IMG/VR virus record: IMGVR_UViG_3300027821_000007
Location: 27,504 to 91,503 of that record
Source of the DNA: a virus
DNA: 64,000 nt
Direction: 5' to 3' (one strand)
A program made the translations under genes and the position numbers. How positions within the stretch are numbered: the first letter of the stretch is position 1; each line of letters opens with the position of its first letter. The notes under the pieces were generated by a model that made no database searches, was not told where the DNA came from, and saw nothing but the letters and a program-made list of their open reading frames with translations. Shown here piece after piece: positions 1 to 6,882 of the stretch.

Positions 1-188
1 AGGACAGCAAAGGCTGGACCGGTCCGCTCACCATCCAGCAGGTCGCCATCGTGCCGCCTGGTTCCTACCGCACCTGCAAGTCATGCCGCAGTGCCGATCC
101 GTTGCCGGCTAAGCAACGCTCCTACGGGCCGCGCAAGGTGCTGTCGCCGCGGCAGCGGAACCAGCACGCGCGGATGCGCGAGGCATGA
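1..188 (+). CDS. C-terminal part of an unrecognised phage protein (partial)
   Basis: An open frame enters from the left edge (first full codon at base 3) and ends at TGA 186-188, giving 61 residues. The tail is basic and carries one CxxC pair (TCKSC), followed by Arg/Lys-rich sequence ending RMREA. The stop is followed directly by the ATG of the next small gene, as in the tightly packed genes further on. The start and any N-terminal domain lie outside the window, so no function can be given. The CxxC pair might bind metal, but a single pair is weak evidence. Confidence 0.5.
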   Translation, partial: DSKGWTGPLTIQQVAIVPPGSYRTCKSCRSADPLPAKQRSYGPRKVLSPRQRNQHARMREA

Positions 189-266
189 ATGATCCTGCGA
201 TGCGCGTTGTTGCTGCTGTTCGTGCTCTCGCTGGCGGGTCTGCTGCGCTCATGTGCCAAGGTCTGA
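189..266 (+). CDS. 25-residue hydrophobic peptide
   Basis: ATG follows directly on the preceding stop and opens a 25-codon frame. The product has a basic N-terminus (MILRC) and a leucine-rich hydrophobic core (LLLLFVLSLAGLL), then RSCAKV. It would make one short membrane segment, or a lipoprotein-like signal with a late Cys. The next small membrane ORF begins two bases after its stop. Very short ORFs occur by chance. Support here is the tight spacing, the membrane composition and similar peptides at 2.5-2.7 kb. Confidence 0.4.
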   Translation: MILRCALLLLFVLSLAGLLRSCAKV

Positions 267-267
267 C

Positions 268-360
268 ATGACGACCTTCGCCCTAGGCTTCCTCGTCGGG
301 GTCGGCGTCACCTATGTCTGGTCGCGGTTGCACCGGCCTCGCTGGCTGGCCCGGCCCTGA
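268..360 (+). CDS. 30-residue single-pass membrane peptide
   Basis: ATG 268 opens a 30-codon frame. The product starts MTTFALGFLVGVGVTYVW and ends with a basic tail (Arg, His, Pro, Arg), so one membrane helix with the positive end inside is likely. The GF-LVGVGV core resembles the peptides at 2502-2585 and 2593-2685, suggesting a small paralogous family. It overlaps the 3' end of the minus-strand ribbon-helix-helix gene, so one of the two may be spurious or their ends may truly overlap antisense. Function unknown; membrane or lysis-accessory roles are guesses. Confidence 0.4.
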   Translation: MTTFALGFLVGVGVTYVWSRLHRPRWLARP

Positions 361-507
361 CAACCCGCGCTCGAGGATGTGGCGGATGGCAGCCGCCCGG
401 CTCATCAGGCGATGCTCATGCCAATAGGCATCTATCCGCTCTGCCATAGACGACGGTATGCGCAGTGGCATTGTGACGAATGCTTCCATAGCTGATGGAT
501 GATGCAT
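283..507 (-). CDS. Ribbon-helix-helix (Arc/MetJ-like) DNA-binding protein
   Basis: This is the one credible complete minus-strand gene in the window, 74 residues. Residues 13-48 fit a ribbon-helix-helix fold: a short strand with MPLRIPSSM, then helices with AERIDAYWHEH and SRAAAIRHILERGL. Proteins of this class bind operators as dimers, often as antitoxins or small phage repressors. The C-terminal 25 residues are Pro/Asp/Glu-rich and look disordered. Three in-frame Met codons exist; the one at base 471 has GGAAG about 11 bases upstream, so the real product may be 62 residues. No toxin partner is visible beside it. It is divergent from the HNH-like gene at 611, so it could control that gene or itself from the 508-610 gap. 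Confidence 0.65.
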   Translation of the reverse strand: MHHPSAMEAFVTMPLRIPSSMAERIDAYWHEHRLMSRAAAIRHILERGLSGPGQPARPVQPRPDIGDADPDEEA

Positions 508-610
508 CTGCGTCGATCATGTCAATGGCATTCACGGCAGCGTGTGTCGTGGAACTTTACACCGACACCCAGTCAGAATGGGTTTTGGCATTGAGGGGGA
601 GTTTCAATAA

Positions 611-874
611 ATGGACGAAGCGACAAAGAAAGCGGCACAAGAAGAGACAAGGCAGGCCAGACAGTCGGGACTAATCAAACCGAAGCCATGCCAAAACTGT
701 GGTTACGATGATCGGCGCGTGGTGCATGCACACCATCCGGATTACAGCAGAGTGCTGGAGGTCGTGTGGCTTTGTCGCAAATGCCACGCGAAAGAACATT
801 CCCGACTTGCCCGCGAAAAGCGGGAGCGGCTTACGGAAAGTCTGATGGCCATCCGCCGAAGGCAGTTAGTGTAA
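611..874 (+). CDS. Small HNH-like zinc-binding protein
   Basis: The product has 87 residues. After a charged helical N-terminus come CQNCG, then VHAHHPDYSR, then WLCRKCHAKEH. Two CxxC-type pairs flanking an H-HHPDY segment are the zinc and catalytic layout of compact HNH nucleases that are common in phages. An AGGGGGAG purine tract ends about 10 bases before the ATG. Small HNH proteins near terminase genes assist DNA packaging in some HK97-type phages, but this one lies more than 2 kb from the terminase and is short for that role. Whether it is an active nuclease is uncertain because helix 2 of the fold looks minimal. Confidence 0.65.
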   Translation: MDEATKKAAQEETRQARQSGLIKPKPCQNCGYDDRRVVHAHHPDYSRVLEVVWLCRKCHAKEHSRLAREKRERLTESLMAIRRRQLV

Positions 875-1013
875 GCTCTGCCTTACATACACCCTATAAT
901 CATGTCATTATCGACACTTAGTTTTGAGCGATATCCTTTTGTTGTGACCGTGGCGTCTGGTTTGCATGTCTCTTAGGCTGTCGCTTATGGCGACACAACC
1001 AAGGGGAGACACC

Positions 1014-1745
1014 ATGCGGATCCACTATCTCATCATCGGCGCGATGGCCACGGCAGTTGCCGTCGCTGCCGCGTTTCCGGCTCACGCTACACTTCAGGTA
1101 GCTGCCCAGTTCGGTGCCACCACGTTTAACTGCGTGGACAACGACAACACCTGCGACACCAATCTGTCCACAGGCACGATCCAGATCGCCAACCAGACGA
1201 TTGGTGGCGTCACGGTTAATGGCTCGGTCCAGACCTCGACCGGCACGCCGGCGAACCCTGGCGCACAGGACATCCTGAACACGTCCTCGCTGAACCTGAT
1301 CAACGTGGCAGGCGTTGCGGTCGCCTACACCGTGACGATCAGCGACACATTCTTCGCTGCTCCGGTTAATACGTTCACGGCGACCACTGCCGGGACGTGG
1401 CAGAACGCGATCGGCTCGACCGCCCAGACCCGTCTGTGGGCCGATCCGCTGAATGCGCAAGGGGCGGATGACATCAACGACCATCCCGGTGCGTTGCTGG
1501 ACAATTTCACTTCGACTGCTCTGATTTCTGCCGACAGCTACAGCCACAACGCCAGCGGCGCGTTCGTGAGTGCCAATGCGTTTTCGATTACGGAACAGGT
1601 CACCGGTTCATTGTCTGCTGGTGGTCAGCTCATCAATCGTGGGCAGACTGCAATTCTGGAGAATGTGCCTGAACCTGCTTCAATGATGCTCCTGGGTGCC
1701 GGTCTGGTCGGCCTGGGTGCGGTTTACCGTAGGCGGCGGGCATGA
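1014..1745 (+). CDS. PEP-CTERM sorting-domain secreted protein A
   Basis: The start at 1014 is chosen because AAGGGGAG (1001-1008) precedes it and the product then begins with a good signal peptide: MRIHYLII, a hydrophobic core and AHA for cleavage. An upstream in-frame ATG at 966 would bury that signal. The 243-residue product has a Thr/Ala/Asn-rich beta-type body with one Cys pair (FNCVDNDNTC). It ends with a canonical PEP-CTERM tail: VPEPASMMLLG, a hydrophobic helix, then RRRR. That tail is recognised by exosortase in EPS-forming Gram-negative bacteria, which cleaves and sorts the protein to the surface. No exosortase is encoded here, so host machinery would be needed. It overlaps the next PEP-CTERM gene by ATGA. 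Such proteins are not usual phage cargo. Confidence 0.85.
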   Translation: MRIHYLIIGAMATAVAVAAAFPAHATLQVAAQFGATTFNCVDNDNTCDTNLSTGTIQIANQTIGGVTVNGSVQTSTGTPANPGAQDILNTSSLNLINVAGVAVAYTVTISDTFFAAPVNTFTATTAGTWQNAIGSTAQTRLWADPLNAQGADDINDHPGALLDNFTSTALISADSYSHNASGAFVSANAFSITEQVTGSLSAGGQLINRGQTAILENVPEPASMMLLGAGLVGLGAVYRRRRA

Positions 1746-2512
1746 AGAACTTCCTCGTCACCGGGGTTATCGCGATGGCAGCATTCTCCGCTGCCATCAT
1801 GCTTGGTCCGAACCCTGTCCACGCCGATATCATCAGTCTGCTGGGATTCACTCCCAACCTGTCCACCAGCACGCTTACCTTGGTCGCGGTGCCGCCGCCG
1901 GGCAATCAACCGATCAATAATCCCTGCTTGATTTGCGGCACGAATCAACCGCAGCAACCTGCCAACTTCGGCTTCAACAACTACCAGCAGGGCGGCAATC
2001 AGACAGCGTTCTCTGACTTCTCGACGGCGGCGACAGGCCACCAGAGCCTTGGAAACGACACGCAGGGCACGGGATATGCTGCATCGTTCCTGCGCGCGTT
2101 CCTCATCTCGCAACTGGATTTGAACGGCGTATTGAACGTCGGCATCGACGTGAATACCGCGACGGGTGCGGGTGCTGAAGTGCTGGAGCGGTTCGTCGTG
2201 CTCGACGTGGTCAACAAGACCATCCTCGCGGACTACAACCCGCTGGTTGGGACGCCTTTGCCGACCAACAACAACGGCACCGGCTTTCCCGATTACCTGC
2301 TGACCGGCTTTAATATCGACCGGAACGACATCTTACCTAACACCCAGATCGAGTTCTACGCCCGGTGGTCGAACGCGAGTGACGGGGCGGAGAGCTTCTT
2401 CCTCGTCTCGGCTCCCGGCGACGAGCCTCCTCCCGTGCCGGAACCCGCCTCATTGGCGTTGCTAGGCGTCGGCCTCGTTGGGCTGGCCGCGCTGCGTCGT
2501 CGTGTGGTTTAG
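1742..2512 (+). CDS. PEP-CTERM sorting-domain secreted protein B
   Basis: The start overlaps the stop of protein A (ATGA), so the two are translationally coupled and probably act together. The 256-residue product has a signal peptide (MKNFLVTG, hydrophobic core, HADI), a beta-type body with NPCLICG near residue 62, and a second canonical tail: PVPEPASLALLG, helix, RRR. Apart from the sorting signal the bodies of A and B are not obviously homologous. Residues 170-225 carry acidic loops typical of calcium-binding or beta-sandwich secreted proteins, but no named domain is recognised. A role in modifying the surface or matrix of the lysogen is inference. Confidence 0.85.
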   Translation: MKNFLVTGVIAMAAFSAAIMLGPNPVHADIISLLGFTPNLSTSTLTLVAVPPPGNQPINNPCLICGTNQPQQPANFGFNNYQQGGNQTAFSDFSTAATGHQSLGNDTQGTGYAASFLRAFLISQLDLNGVLNVGIDVNTATGAGAEVLERFVVLDVVNKTILADYNPLVGTPLPTNNNGTGFPDYLLTGFNIDRNDILPNTQIEFYARWSNASDGAESFFLVSAPGDEPPPVPEPASLALLGVGLVGLAALRRRVV

Positions 2513-2585
2513 CCTGGGCTTGCTAGTCGGCTTCGCAGTCGGTGTCGTGGCGACGATCGGCACGGCGACGTTTTACTACCGCTAA
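2502..2585 (+). CDS. 27-residue membrane peptide, GTG start
   Basis: A GTG inside the last codons of the preceding gene opens a 27-codon frame. The product begins MWFSLGLLVGFAVGVV and ends FYYR, one membrane helix with a small-residue (G/A) face. It has the same MWF start and G-x3-G spacing as the peptide 8 bases downstream, which makes a chance ORF less likely. No function is known. Small helices of this kind are seen as phage membrane or lysis regulators, but there is no direct support here. Confidence 0.4.
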   Translation: MWFSLGLLVGFAVGVVATIGTATFYYR

Positions 2586-2592
2586 TCTCGCC

Positions 2593-2685
2593 ATGTGGTT
2601 CTTCATCGGCTTCGTGATCGGGGTCGTGGTCGGCGTCGCGGCGGTCATCACCCTCGCAGTGTCGACCACGTCGCGGTGGTATTAA
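2593..2685 (+). CDS. 30-residue membrane peptide, paralogue of the previous one
   Basis: ATG 2593 opens a 30-codon frame. The product begins MWFFIGFVIGVVVGVAAV and ends SRWY. Like its neighbour it starts MWF, has GF-x2-G and G-V-x2-G spacing and ends in an aromatic residue, so the pair looks like a tandem duplication. It also resembles the 268-360 peptide. One transmembrane helix is predicted by eye. Function unknown. Confidence 0.45.
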   Translation: MWFFIGFVIGVVVGVAAVITLAVSTTSRWY

Positions 2686-2772
2686 GCATTCTCGTTTGAT
2701 AAGCCGAACCTACCGGTGCGGCGGTGCCACATGGTGCCGCCGTTTCCTTGTCGCCGGGCGGGGAACAGCCCA

Positions 2773-3141
2773 ATGGGCGACCACCAGCAGCAGAAGCCCG
2801 AAAGAACGCGTCCGAATTGGATTACCCTTTCGGTGTTGGGGGTGGCTGCTTCAATCGGGCTCTACGTGTTCACCATCGGCAGCGAACTCGGCGCGATGCG
2901 CCAGAAGCTGGACACCGACGAATTCCGCATCACCGCGCTTGAGCAACACGGCAGCGGCCCGGTGCAGACCGCCGCGGCACGGGTCGAGGCCGTCGCCCAG
3001 CGCGCCGACCGGATTTTAACCGAGCTGTTGTTGATGCAGCAGCGCATTTCGGAACTGGCGGCAACCCAGCAAACCCAGGGTGTCATCCTCAACAGGATGC
3101 AGCAGGATATGCAGGGGCGTGACAAGGAGAAGACGCCCTAG
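2773..3141 (+). CDS. Membrane-anchored coiled-coil protein
   Basis: The 122-residue reading from ATG 2773 (MGDHQQQK) is preferred over upstream starts, whose extra residues look like untranslated leader. It has a short basic cytoplasmic N-terminus, one membrane helix at about residues 16-36 (TLSVLGVAASIGLYVFTIG) and then a long helical, Gln/Arg/Leu-rich segment with heptad-like spacing. This architecture is shared by XhlA-like hemolysins, inner-membrane spanins and holin accessory proteins. It sits just before the terminase block, a common place for lysis genes, but no endolysin is visible in the window. The specific role is unproven. Confidence 0.6.
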   Translation: MGDHQQQKPERTRPNWITLSVLGVAASIGLYVFTIGSELGAMRQKLDTDEFRITALEQHGSGPVQTAAARVEAVAQRADRILTELLLMQQRISELAATQQTQGVILNRMQQDMQGRDKEKTP

Positions 3142-3167
3142 AAACTTCGGGATGAGTTTCGTTAACT

Positions 3168-3208
3168 CGGCGGCCGGTCCGCGCCATCCCGGCCGCCGTC
3201 TCTTTTTT
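3168..3208 (+). terminator. Intrinsic terminator before the large terminase
   Basis: A perfect 10-bp stem (CGGCGGCCGG at 3168-3177 with CCGGCCGCCG at 3189-3198) encloses an 11-base loop and is followed by a T-rich run TCTCTTTTTT (3199-3208). It lies between the coiled-coil gene and the terminase gene, so it should end the upstream transcript and separate the moron/lysis-like cassette from the late operon. Confidence 0.85.
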
Positions 3209-3247
3209 GTGGTATGGATCCGGGAAAACATCTAACCCGCTGATCTC

Positions 3248-4750
3248 ATGCCATTCGACGATCAAGGCTCAACCAAATACCTGACCCGCCGCATCGAGAC
3301 CGAGCGCGAACTCGGCCGCCGCTCGTTCCACGATTTCTACACGATGGCCTGGCCGTTCATGGATCCGGCGCCATACGTCGAGGGCAAGCATATCCGGGTC
3401 ATCTGCTACCACCTGCAGCGCGCAGCTCGTCGCGAGGTGCGCAAGATCCTCGTCTGCATCCCGCCACGCTACAGCAAATCGCTGATCTGCAGCGTCGCCT
3501 TCCCGGCCTGGGTGTGGACCTGGTGGCCATCGGCCAAGTTCATCACCTGCTCCTACGACCAGAAGCTCGGCGCTCGCGACAGCCTCGCCACCCGCCGGCT
3601 GGTCGAGCACCCGTGGTATCGCGAGCGCTGGCCCGAGGTACGTCTCGAGCGCGATCAGCATCAGAAGATGTGGTACCAGACCACCGCCGGGGGCGTGCGC
3701 TATGTCGGCTCGCCCAGCACCGGCGTGACCGGTCACGGCGCCGACTTCGCCCTGTTCGATGACCCTCATGACGTCGTGGCGGGCGAGAGCGAGGCCGATC
3801 GGGTGCGCGCGGTGACGTTCTGGTTCGAAAGCATGTCTTCAAGGTTCAACGACCCTAGCGAGGGCGTCTCGATAGTGATCGGCCAGCGCGTGCACCAAAA
3901 TGACGTGCAAGGTGAATGCGTTCGTCGCGGCTACGACACCGTGGTGTTGCCGGCGCGTTACGAACCCGACCATCCGGAACTCAATATTTACGACTGGCGG
4001 CGCACACCGGGCGAGCCGCTGTGGCCGGAGAAGTTCGACGACGACGTGCTGATCGGGCTGTGGCAGACGCTCCGCGACTACGCCGTCGCCGGGCAGCAGC
4101 AGCAGCGCCCGACCCCGCGCGAGGGCGGGCTGTTCAAGCGCGAGTGGTTCGAGGTCGTGGACCTGCTGCCGGAAGATATCGTGTGGGCGCGCGGCTGGGA
4201 TCTCGCCGGCACCAAAAAGAGCGTCAAGGCGGACCCGGACTGGACTGTGGGTGTGAAGATCGGCCGCCACCAAGTTACGGGGGTGATCTACATCGCCTCG
4301 GTGGTGCGGCTGCGCGAGGACCCGGGTGGGGTGCAGGAACGCATCAAGGCGGTGGCGCAGCAGGATGGGCCGCACACCAAGATCGGCCTGCCGCAGGACC
4401 CGGCCCAGGCCGGCAAGTTCCAGGCTCAGGTCTACGTCACCCAGGTGCTGGCGGGCTATCCGGTGCACGTCTTCCCGCAATCGGACACCAAGATGGACCG
4501 CGCCGATCCGTTCGCGGCACAGTGCCGAGCTGGTAACGTGAAACTCTACCGGGCCAACTGGAACGACGCCTTCATGGACGAACTGACCGCGTTCCCGGCC
4601 GGCAGCCATGACGACCAGGTCGATGCGGTCAGCACCGGCTACATGCTGCTGATGGATCCGACCACCGGCATCCTCGACTACATGCGCGAGTTGTCGCTGA
4701 CCCGGCGCACCGAGGACCTCGAGATGCGCCGCCAGATGGGGCTGCGATGA
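3248..4750 (+). CDS. terL: Terminase large subunit
   Basis: This 500-residue protein is the packaging motor: an ATPase that drives DNA into the prohead and a nuclease that cuts the concatemer. The ATPase half shows a P-loop variant at about residues 71-80 (IPPRYSKSLI, where many relatives have PPRHGKS) and a Walker B strand FALFDDPHD with acidic pair 171-172. The nuclease half has the RNase H-like acidic strand GWDLAGTKK (Asp 318) and the late metal motif SHDDQVDA (Asp 455-456). Length and motif order are normal. It overlaps the next gene by ATGA. No small terminase is recognised upstream; it may lie outside the window. Confidence 0.95.
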   Translation: MPFDDQGSTKYLTRRIETERELGRRSFHDFYTMAWPFMDPAPYVEGKHIRVICYHLQRAARREVRKILVCIPPRYSKSLICSVAFPAWVWTWWPSAKFITCSYDQKLGARDSLATRRLVEHPWYRERWPEVRLERDQHQKMWYQTTAGGVRYVGSPSTGVTGHGADFALFDDPHDVVAGESEADRVRAVTFWFESMSSRFNDPSEGVSIVIGQRVHQNDVQGECVRRGYDTVVLPARYEPDHPELNIYDWRRTPGEPLWPEKFDDDVLIGLWQTLRDYAVAGQQQQRPTPREGGLFKREWFEVVDLLPEDIVWARGWDLAGTKKSVKADPDWTVGVKIGRHQVTGVIYIASVVRLREDPGGVQERIKAVAQQDGPHTKIGLPQDPAQAGKFQAQVYVTQVLAGYPVHVFPQSDTKMDRADPFAAQCRAGNVKLYRANWNDAFMDELTAFPAGSHDDQVDAVSTGYMLLMDPTTGILDYMRELSLTRRTEDLEMRRQMGLR

Positions 4751-5019
4751 AGGAGTTTGTGGAATTCGTGGCGTGGGCGTTCTGGCCGGTCGGCATCACT
4801 GCCCTCGAAGCCCTGGCGATCGTCATCCTGCTGCTCGGCCTGCGCGATCTGCGCAGTCGCCATAGGGCTCTCGGCCAGGAAACCACGTACGTGCTGATGA
4901 TGCACCAGGACAACCTGGCCGCGATCGACGCCCGACTGCGCGCCCTCGGCTCGCGCACGACCGGCGATATGCCGATCCCCACAGCCGAGGAAGCGGTTGG
5001 GGGACGCTGGATGCGATAG
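4747..5019 (+). CDS. Small single-pass membrane protein after terL
   Basis: The 90-residue product is coupled to terL by an ATGA overlap. It has a hydrophobic stretch at about residues 7-32 (AWAFWPVGITALEALAIVIL) that would cross the membrane once or as a tight hairpin, then a basic helical region with heptad-like Leu spacing and a polar tail. No family is recognised. Membrane proteins directly after terL are unusual but not unknown; a holin-like or packaging-site role is speculation. Confidence 0.65.
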   Translation: MKEFVEFVAWAFWPVGITALEALAIVILLLGLRDLRSRHRALGQETTYVLMMHQDNLAAIDARLRALGSRTTGDMPIPTAEEAVGGRWMR

Positions 5020-5079
5020 CGTGTCGGAGCCGGAAAAACGTGCTATTCGCCATTGATATGGCTCGAAAGGGGTGCAGGC

Positions 5080-5478
5080 ATGGGCCCGGGGAAGTTCCCG
5101 CTGACGCTGTATCGCGGCGATAGTGCCCGCTGGGGTTTCGTGCTGTGGGCCGATGCTGACAAGACCATCCCGGCTGATCTGGTGAGTGTCACTCCCAAGG
5201 CGGAAGTAAGGGACAAGCCGGCTGGTACCAAGATAGTAGCCCTGGACTGCGTGATCATCCTGCCCAACACCATCACCATGACGCTGACGGCCGACATGGC
5301 GCGCATCCTGCCAGCGACCGGCGTCTGGGACCTGCAGTTGACGTACGATGATGGGGACGTTGCCACCATTCTGGCCGGCTCTGTGCTGGTGACGCCCGAC
5401 GTCACTGACAGCAGCCTGGCGGTTCCCACCCCATCGACGCTGTTGGTGGTTCCGAACCGCGTGCGCGGCGCGGCATGA
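5080..5478 (+). CDS. Small beta-rich virion-type protein (BppU-N-like motif)
   Basis: ATG 5080 is chosen because GAAAGGGG (5065-5072) precedes it; a TTG at 5053 is a poorer start. The 132-residue product begins with FPLTLYRGDSARWGFVLW. This LYRGDS-x-FVLWAD pattern, followed by PADLVSVTPKAEVRD, is typical of small beta-sandwich proteins in phage structural regions and resembles the N-domain of baseplate upper proteins. It overlaps the next gene by ATGA and opens the 5-19 kb surface module. A fibre-assembly or tail-attachment role is likely but inferred. Confidence 0.65.
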   Translation: MGPGKFPLTLYRGDSARWGFVLWADADKTIPADLVSVTPKAEVRDKPAGTKIVALDCVIILPNTITMTLTADMARILPATGVWDLQLTYDDGDVATILAGSVLVTPDVTDSSLAVPTPSTLLVVPNRVRGAA

Positions 5479-6020
5479 GCGACGTCATCACCGAGACCAT
5501 CGTCGTTGACGTGGTGGTCGACGCGCCGCCGGTACTGGTGGTCGACGTCATCATGCCGGCGCCGATCGCGCTCGTGGTCGACGTGCTGGCGCCGCCGCCG
5601 CTGGTCGAGGTCGTCGAGATCGCCGATTTCGGGACGGTGCCGATCGGCTATCCCCAGCTTCCGGTCGAGTTGCGCCAGTTGCCGATCAGCTTCCCCTACG
5701 CCGGGCGCCCCGCGGCTGGTACAGAAATCAACCTGCCGATGAGCTTCGCGCTGACTGTGCCGGTCGGCCTGGCGGGCACGGTGAGTTATGCCAAGGCTCC
5801 GCCGGCAGCCAATGCGGTCTTTCTGCTCAATCGGTTGAGCGAAACGGACGGCGTCGTGGAACTGGGTACGATAACACTCACCCCAGCCAGCCGTTCGAGT
5901 TGCCTGCTTACCGGCGCTGGCGGCTTGCTCGAGGTCGGCGACGTCATGCAGCTCGTGGCGCCGGAGCAAGACTTGCTGCTCGCCGACGTCGGCATAACCA
6001 TACTTGCAAATCGGATGTGA
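5475..6020 (+). CDS. Putative structural protein with VVDV/Pro repeats
   Basis: The 181-residue protein is coupled to the previous gene by ATGA. Residues 10-50 repeat the pattern VVDVxxxAPPxxxVVDV three times, alternating Val/Asp strands with Pro-rich turns, as expected of an extended fibrous stalk. Residues 85-180 look like a compact beta domain (SFALTVPVGLAGTVSYAKAP), a pattern seen in phage fibre-associated proteins. The neighbours suggest a virion surface component. No named family is certain. Confidence 0.6.
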   Translation: MSDVITETIVVDVVVDAPPVLVVDVIMPAPIALVVDVLAPPPLVEVVEIADFGTVPIGYPQLPVELRQLPISFPYAGRPAAGTEINLPMSFALTVPVGLAGTVSYAKAPPAANAVFLLNRLSETDGVVELGTITLTPASRSSCLLTGAGGLLEVGDVMQLVAPEQDLLLADVGITILANRM

Positions 6021-6022
6021 CC

Positions 6023-6649
6023 ATGGGTTCAACGATCTTCGACTGCGCCACGATCGAAGAAGCAAAGTCGATCATCCTCACGCCCGAAATGGGGCTGTCG
6101 ACCGACGAGCGCTGGAAGCTCGAGACCGAGTGGCTGATCGAGAAGCTCGATTTCGTGCCGCTCGACATGGTCGTGGACTACGGCTGTGGCATCGGCCGGA
6201 TGAGCAAGGCCATGGTCGACCGGACGAGCTGCTGCGTGGTCGGGGTCGACCAGAGCGCCTCGATGCGCGCCATGGCCACGACGTATGTGGGCAACCCGGA
6301 GTGGTTCCAGGCGGTCACGCCGCGGTTCTTCAACTGCATGGTCGAGAACGCTTTCCTGGCAGATGGCGGGCTGACGGTGTGGTGTCTGCAGCATATCCCG
6401 ATGCCGATCCTCGACGGGGTGATGCGCACGCTAAAGGCGGGGATCAGCCCTGGTGGCACTCTGTGCACGATGGAACGGCCGGAGCGTTTCGTGCCGGTGC
6501 GCGAGGGCCAGATCTGGGGATGGGCCGACGATGGCGTGTCGGTTTTTGAACGGCTGGATCACCACGGCTTCACGTCGGTATCCGCGCTGCCGGTGCCGGA
6601 AACGCTCTGCCAGCCGGGGGCAATGCTACGCAAATGGAGGAATGAATGA
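6023..6649 (+). CDS. Class I SAM-dependent methyltransferase
   Basis: The 208-residue product has a Rossmann-type methyltransferase core. Motif I is MVVDYGCGIGRMSK (residues 49-62), the SAM-ribose acidic strand is CCVVGVDQS (Asp 76), and a later TVWCLQHIP region stands where motif IV lies. The start at 6023 follows the preceding stop (6018-6020) by two bases. It overlaps the next gene by ATGA and lies two genes before a family 9 glycosyltransferase, so a small molecule or glycan is a more natural substrate than DNA. No DNA-methylase catalytic motif (DPPY or PCQ) is seen. It may act on a surface sugar added by the neighbour. Confidence 0.8.
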   Translation: MGSTIFDCATIEEAKSIILTPEMGLSTDERWKLETEWLIEKLDFVPLDMVVDYGCGIGRMSKAMVDRTSCCVVGVDQSASMRAMATTYVGNPEWFQAVTPRFFNCMVENAFLADGGLTVWCLQHIPMPILDGVMRTLKAGISPGGTLCTMERPERFVPVREGQIWGWADDGVSVFERLDHHGFTSVSALPVPETLCQPGAMLRKWRNE

Positions 6650-6882
6650 CTGAAGAAGCTCTATTGGGTGCGGCCGATGACTACCCGGCCCTGGCGGCTT
6701 GGGTAAAAGAGAAGGCAGCTGAATTACACCAGTTGTGGCAGACCTCGCCCGACAAGTATCCGGCGGCGCTCGAGGCGACGCGGGCGGAATACCAGGCCAA
6801 GCGGCCGCCGGGCGACGGCCAGCCCAAGACCGTTGTCATCGACGAGATCATCCACATCAGCGCCCAGGGCAGCGCAGGGTGA
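6646..6882 (+). CDS. Small unrecognised protein between methyltransferase and glycosyltransferase
   Basis: The 78-residue product overlaps both neighbours (ATGA at its start, GTGA at its end), so the three genes should be co-translated. It is mostly helical (ALAAWVKEKAAELHQLW), then basic with a short beta segment TVVIDEIIHIS. No motif is recognised. Its position inside the modification cassette suggests an accessory role, but nothing in the sequence defines it. Confidence 0.6.
   Translation: MTEEALLGAADDYPALAAWVKEKAAELHQLWQTSPDKYPAALEATRAEYQAKRPPGDGQPKTVVIDEIIHISAQGSAG

Noticed and set aside
895-900. TATAAT, a perfect -10 box, between the HNH-like gene and the first PEP-CTERM gene
   Set aside because: No -35-like element lies 16-18 bases upstream (872-877 reads TAAGCT) and there is no TG extension. 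It could be a weak promoter but cannot be supported.
5506-5742. Ser/Arg/Trp-rich + strand frame overlapping the VVDV-repeat protein
   Set aside because: It is the out-of-frame reading of the Val/Asp/Pro repeat and has no start context.
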